Below, piece after piece: positions 58,334 to 64,000 of a stretch of 64,000 nt of DNA; the stretch's first letter is position 1; each line of letters starts with the position of its first letter. The notes under the pieces were generated by a model. The model was not told where the DNA came from. It made no database searches and worked only from the letters and a program-made list of their open reading frames with translations. This stretch comes from Rhodamnia argentea. Its lineage: Eukaryota > Streptophyta > Magnoliopsida > Myrtales > Myrtaceae. Where the stretch lies: NCBI RefSeq assembly GCF_020921035.1, contig NC_063160.1, forward strand, positions 17,325,095 through 17,389,094, written 5' to 3'. Position numbers and translations under genes: made by a program.

Positions 58334-59566
58334 CTTATGCGTGTGAGAGAGAGAGAAAGAGAGATAGAGAGAGAGAGAGAGAGCACAGTCGAGGAAAACG
58401 AGGTAACGATCGTTTATATAGAGGACGTTGAACTGTCGAAAACAATTTATGGCCTGCTCATGATGTTTGATAATCTGCACGAGAGCAGAGAGCTTTTTAC
58501 CTACCTTCCTTGTTTTTTTCCAGGGACAGGACAGTTTACCCTTGATCTCAATTGGTTTCAAGGATAAGTGGACGTTAACGAGAGTATCTTTGAAGGACAC
58601 GACTAGACAAGATTACAAAACCCGTATTTGATTGATTCGTTGGACGACCGCATGGTGGATACTCCAAGAGTGCTACTGAAAATTTGGCCGATGAAATTGA
58701 ACATAATTTTGTAAAATTAAGAGCCAAAAAATATATTCACCTAAGTGAGACATTTGGTAGTCAATCAGTAATTGAGACGAATGCCCTCAGCACTTGCGCA
58801 TCTCTCACTCTGTACGAATCATATGACATTAAGATTGGCTTCTAATTATCGCCATTAGGCAACACCACGTTATCATTATGCTGGGCAAGCGGGAAATGAG
58901 GTACAATAAGCTCTTCATGAACAAGTCATCAAGTACCAATCAAGGATCTAACCAGAAGATTAGTCATCAAATTAGCAAACACGACAAAAAAATATTTGAA
59001 TTTCTTCTACCAGCCATATGAAACTTTAGTGCCATTCTGTCTGTTATGGAGATGAGTCATGACGGCAGTACCAGTTAGGGTGTACCGAACCGAAAAACCA
59101 AACCGAACCGAACCAAAAATTTGCACATTTCGGTTCAGTTCAGTTTTCGGTTTGGATAATGAAAAATAACCATTTTTTCTTTTTCAATTTGGGTTATTTC
59201 GGTTTGGTTCGGGTACCAGTATCAAATTCATTACACTGAGCTTATACATGCCGCAGGCTTTGGATGCTTTCAAATAGATAAACAAGAAAATAGATCATCC
59301 AAGGTCACAAGAAAAAAGTTCCACTTGAACTTGTGCAAAATCATAATACAGCTCAGTTGAAGCAAAAGGTCTCGTGAGTCACTTTTACCGCTTAAAAGTG
59401 TAGGCCAAAACAGCAGTAATGAAATCCCATGTCACATTACATATAAAGTTGAAGCAACCAATTGAGCTTTTACAATAGTATACTGACGACAAAACAAAAA
59501 CTAATCCCTTACAGACCGCATGCTTCTGGTGCCATGCTGAGAAGCCCATGAAAATCCGCAAACGTC
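58334..59566. other. Region between the MYB start and the ARF1 coding end
   Basis: It holds the MYB leader and promoter above 58333, then a stretch with no recognised gene, the small hAT-like insert at 59076-59212, and the ARF1 3' untranslated region from 59566 downwards to about 59380. The two genes are tandem on the minus strand. Confidence 0.45.
59076..59212. mobile_element. Short hAT-like insert, 8-bp duplication
   Basis: A 137-bp insert beginning tagggtgtaccgaaccg and rich in 'accgaacc/ggttcggt' phrases, flanked by GTACCAGT at 59068-59075 and 59213-59220. The right end appears shortened relative to the left. It lies downstream of the ARF1 3' untranslated region. Confidence 0.5.
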
Positions 59567-63425
<3,859 letters not shown>

Positions 63426-63499
63426 CTAGCTCAGCCCAAAAAAGACTTCGCAGTTCGCACCGCCACGCCAACAGAAGCAGCAACAATCACAGAATCGAT

Positions 63500-63849
63500 C
63501 TAAAACATAACATGACTCGTTCAACATTCGGTATCAGATCTAAACGAAACGAATAAACAAACAAGCTACAGGTTACACGCAGCTAGATGGCCCGACTACG
63601 GATCCGATAGATTACTAAGAAATTCGATAGATCCTACAAGCGCATGCAGATCACCGGCCCAAAAAAAGGCATCTAGAAGCCCTAAAATGGCCTGCGAAGA
63701 AAGAAAAAGCATTCGAGGAAGCGGGACCGCGAGATCAGGTGCGACGACGGCGATGGCGAGCGGATCTGCGCAAGAAAATCAACGCGAAGCGAAGGCGATG
63801 GCGTCCCTAGCAATGGATCGAAAGGAGAAGGAGGAAGAAAAAGCTATAC
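63500..63849 (-). other. Probable leader intron of ARF1
   Basis: On the minus strand a donor tgag|gtatag at 63850/63849 and an acceptor ttttag|atcgat at 63500/63499 bracket T-rich DNA between the leader and the ATG at 63413. Plant ARF1 genes often carry such an intron; it can raise expression. Confidence 0.55.
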
Positions 63850-63857
63850 CTCAGAGC

Positions 63858-63883
63858 CTCTCTCTCTCTCTCTCTCTCTCTCT
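63858..63883 (-). repeat. (CT)n/(GA)n microsatellite in the ARF1 leader
   Basis: A 26-base CT repeat on the plus strand reads GA on the transcribed strand, just before the predicted leader donor. GA runs near start sites are frequent in plant promoters and are polymorphic. Confidence 0.85.
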
Positions 63884-64000
63884 GTGGCCGCAGAAGGTGG
63901 CGCAGCGTCGGAACGAAGGTCGTCTCGCTCTCGTGTTTGCTTAACAACGACGACTCGCGACGGTGGTGCGAAATGGGGGAAAAGAAGGAAACGAGGTTTT

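Overview
This is a eudicot nuclear chromosome window, not bacterial. The genes have many short GT-AG introns, plant-only families are present (DUF1645, an ALA-type flippase, R2R3-MYB, a cinnamoyl-CoA-reductase-like enzyme), there is a plant-type tRNA-Pro, and the AT-rich intergenic DNA is full of small non-autonomous transposons. GC-rich first exons and abundant GA/CT microsatellites would suit a woody dicot such as Myrtaceae, but that placement is only a guess. Exon structures were assembled by eye from reading frames, splice signals and family alignment from memory. They are well supported because the exon lengths add up to full-length family members.

Layout: 1-2427 repeat debris; 2428-3351 (-) intronless DUF1645 protein; 3.8-10.6 kb gene-free, with Tourist-like MITEs and one MITE interrupted by a Mutator-like element; 10615-18367 (-) an 11-exon P4-ATPase flippase (ALA8-like); 18.4-24.2 kb the upstream regions of two divergent genes; 24181-33348 (+) a 20-exon Ste20/BLUS1-type kinase whose first intron holds a mitochondrial rps3 fragment and a 633-bp tandem duplication; 34689-36432 (-) a 7-exon proteasome assembly chaperone 3, convergent with the kinase; 36.4-40.9 kb gene-free; 41174-44153 (+) a 5-exon CCR-like dehydrogenase with a G-box promoter; 44.2-50.1 kb transposon-rich, with a TSD-flanked SINE and a hAT element; 50311-50871 (+) an intronless Cys/Lys-rich plant protein; 53394-53644 (-) a deleted copy of the chloroplast ribosomal L12 gene; 53884-53955 (-) tRNA-Pro(TGG); 56409-58333 (-) a MYB21/24/57-type R2R3-MYB with a one-base frameshift; 59567-63413 (-) ARF1, whose last coding exon holds only Ala-stop.

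These are housekeeping or signalling genes of unrelated pathways: lipid flipping, vesicle budding, kinase signalling, proteasome assembly, phenylpropanoid-like reduction and floral MYB regulation. No operon-like system is seen. The most unusual items are the broken MYB, two substitutions at normally invariant ARF1 positions, a flippase uORF that overlaps the main start codon, and a set of transposons dated by clean target-site duplications. I found no CRISPR array, phage or clearly novel multi-gene system.
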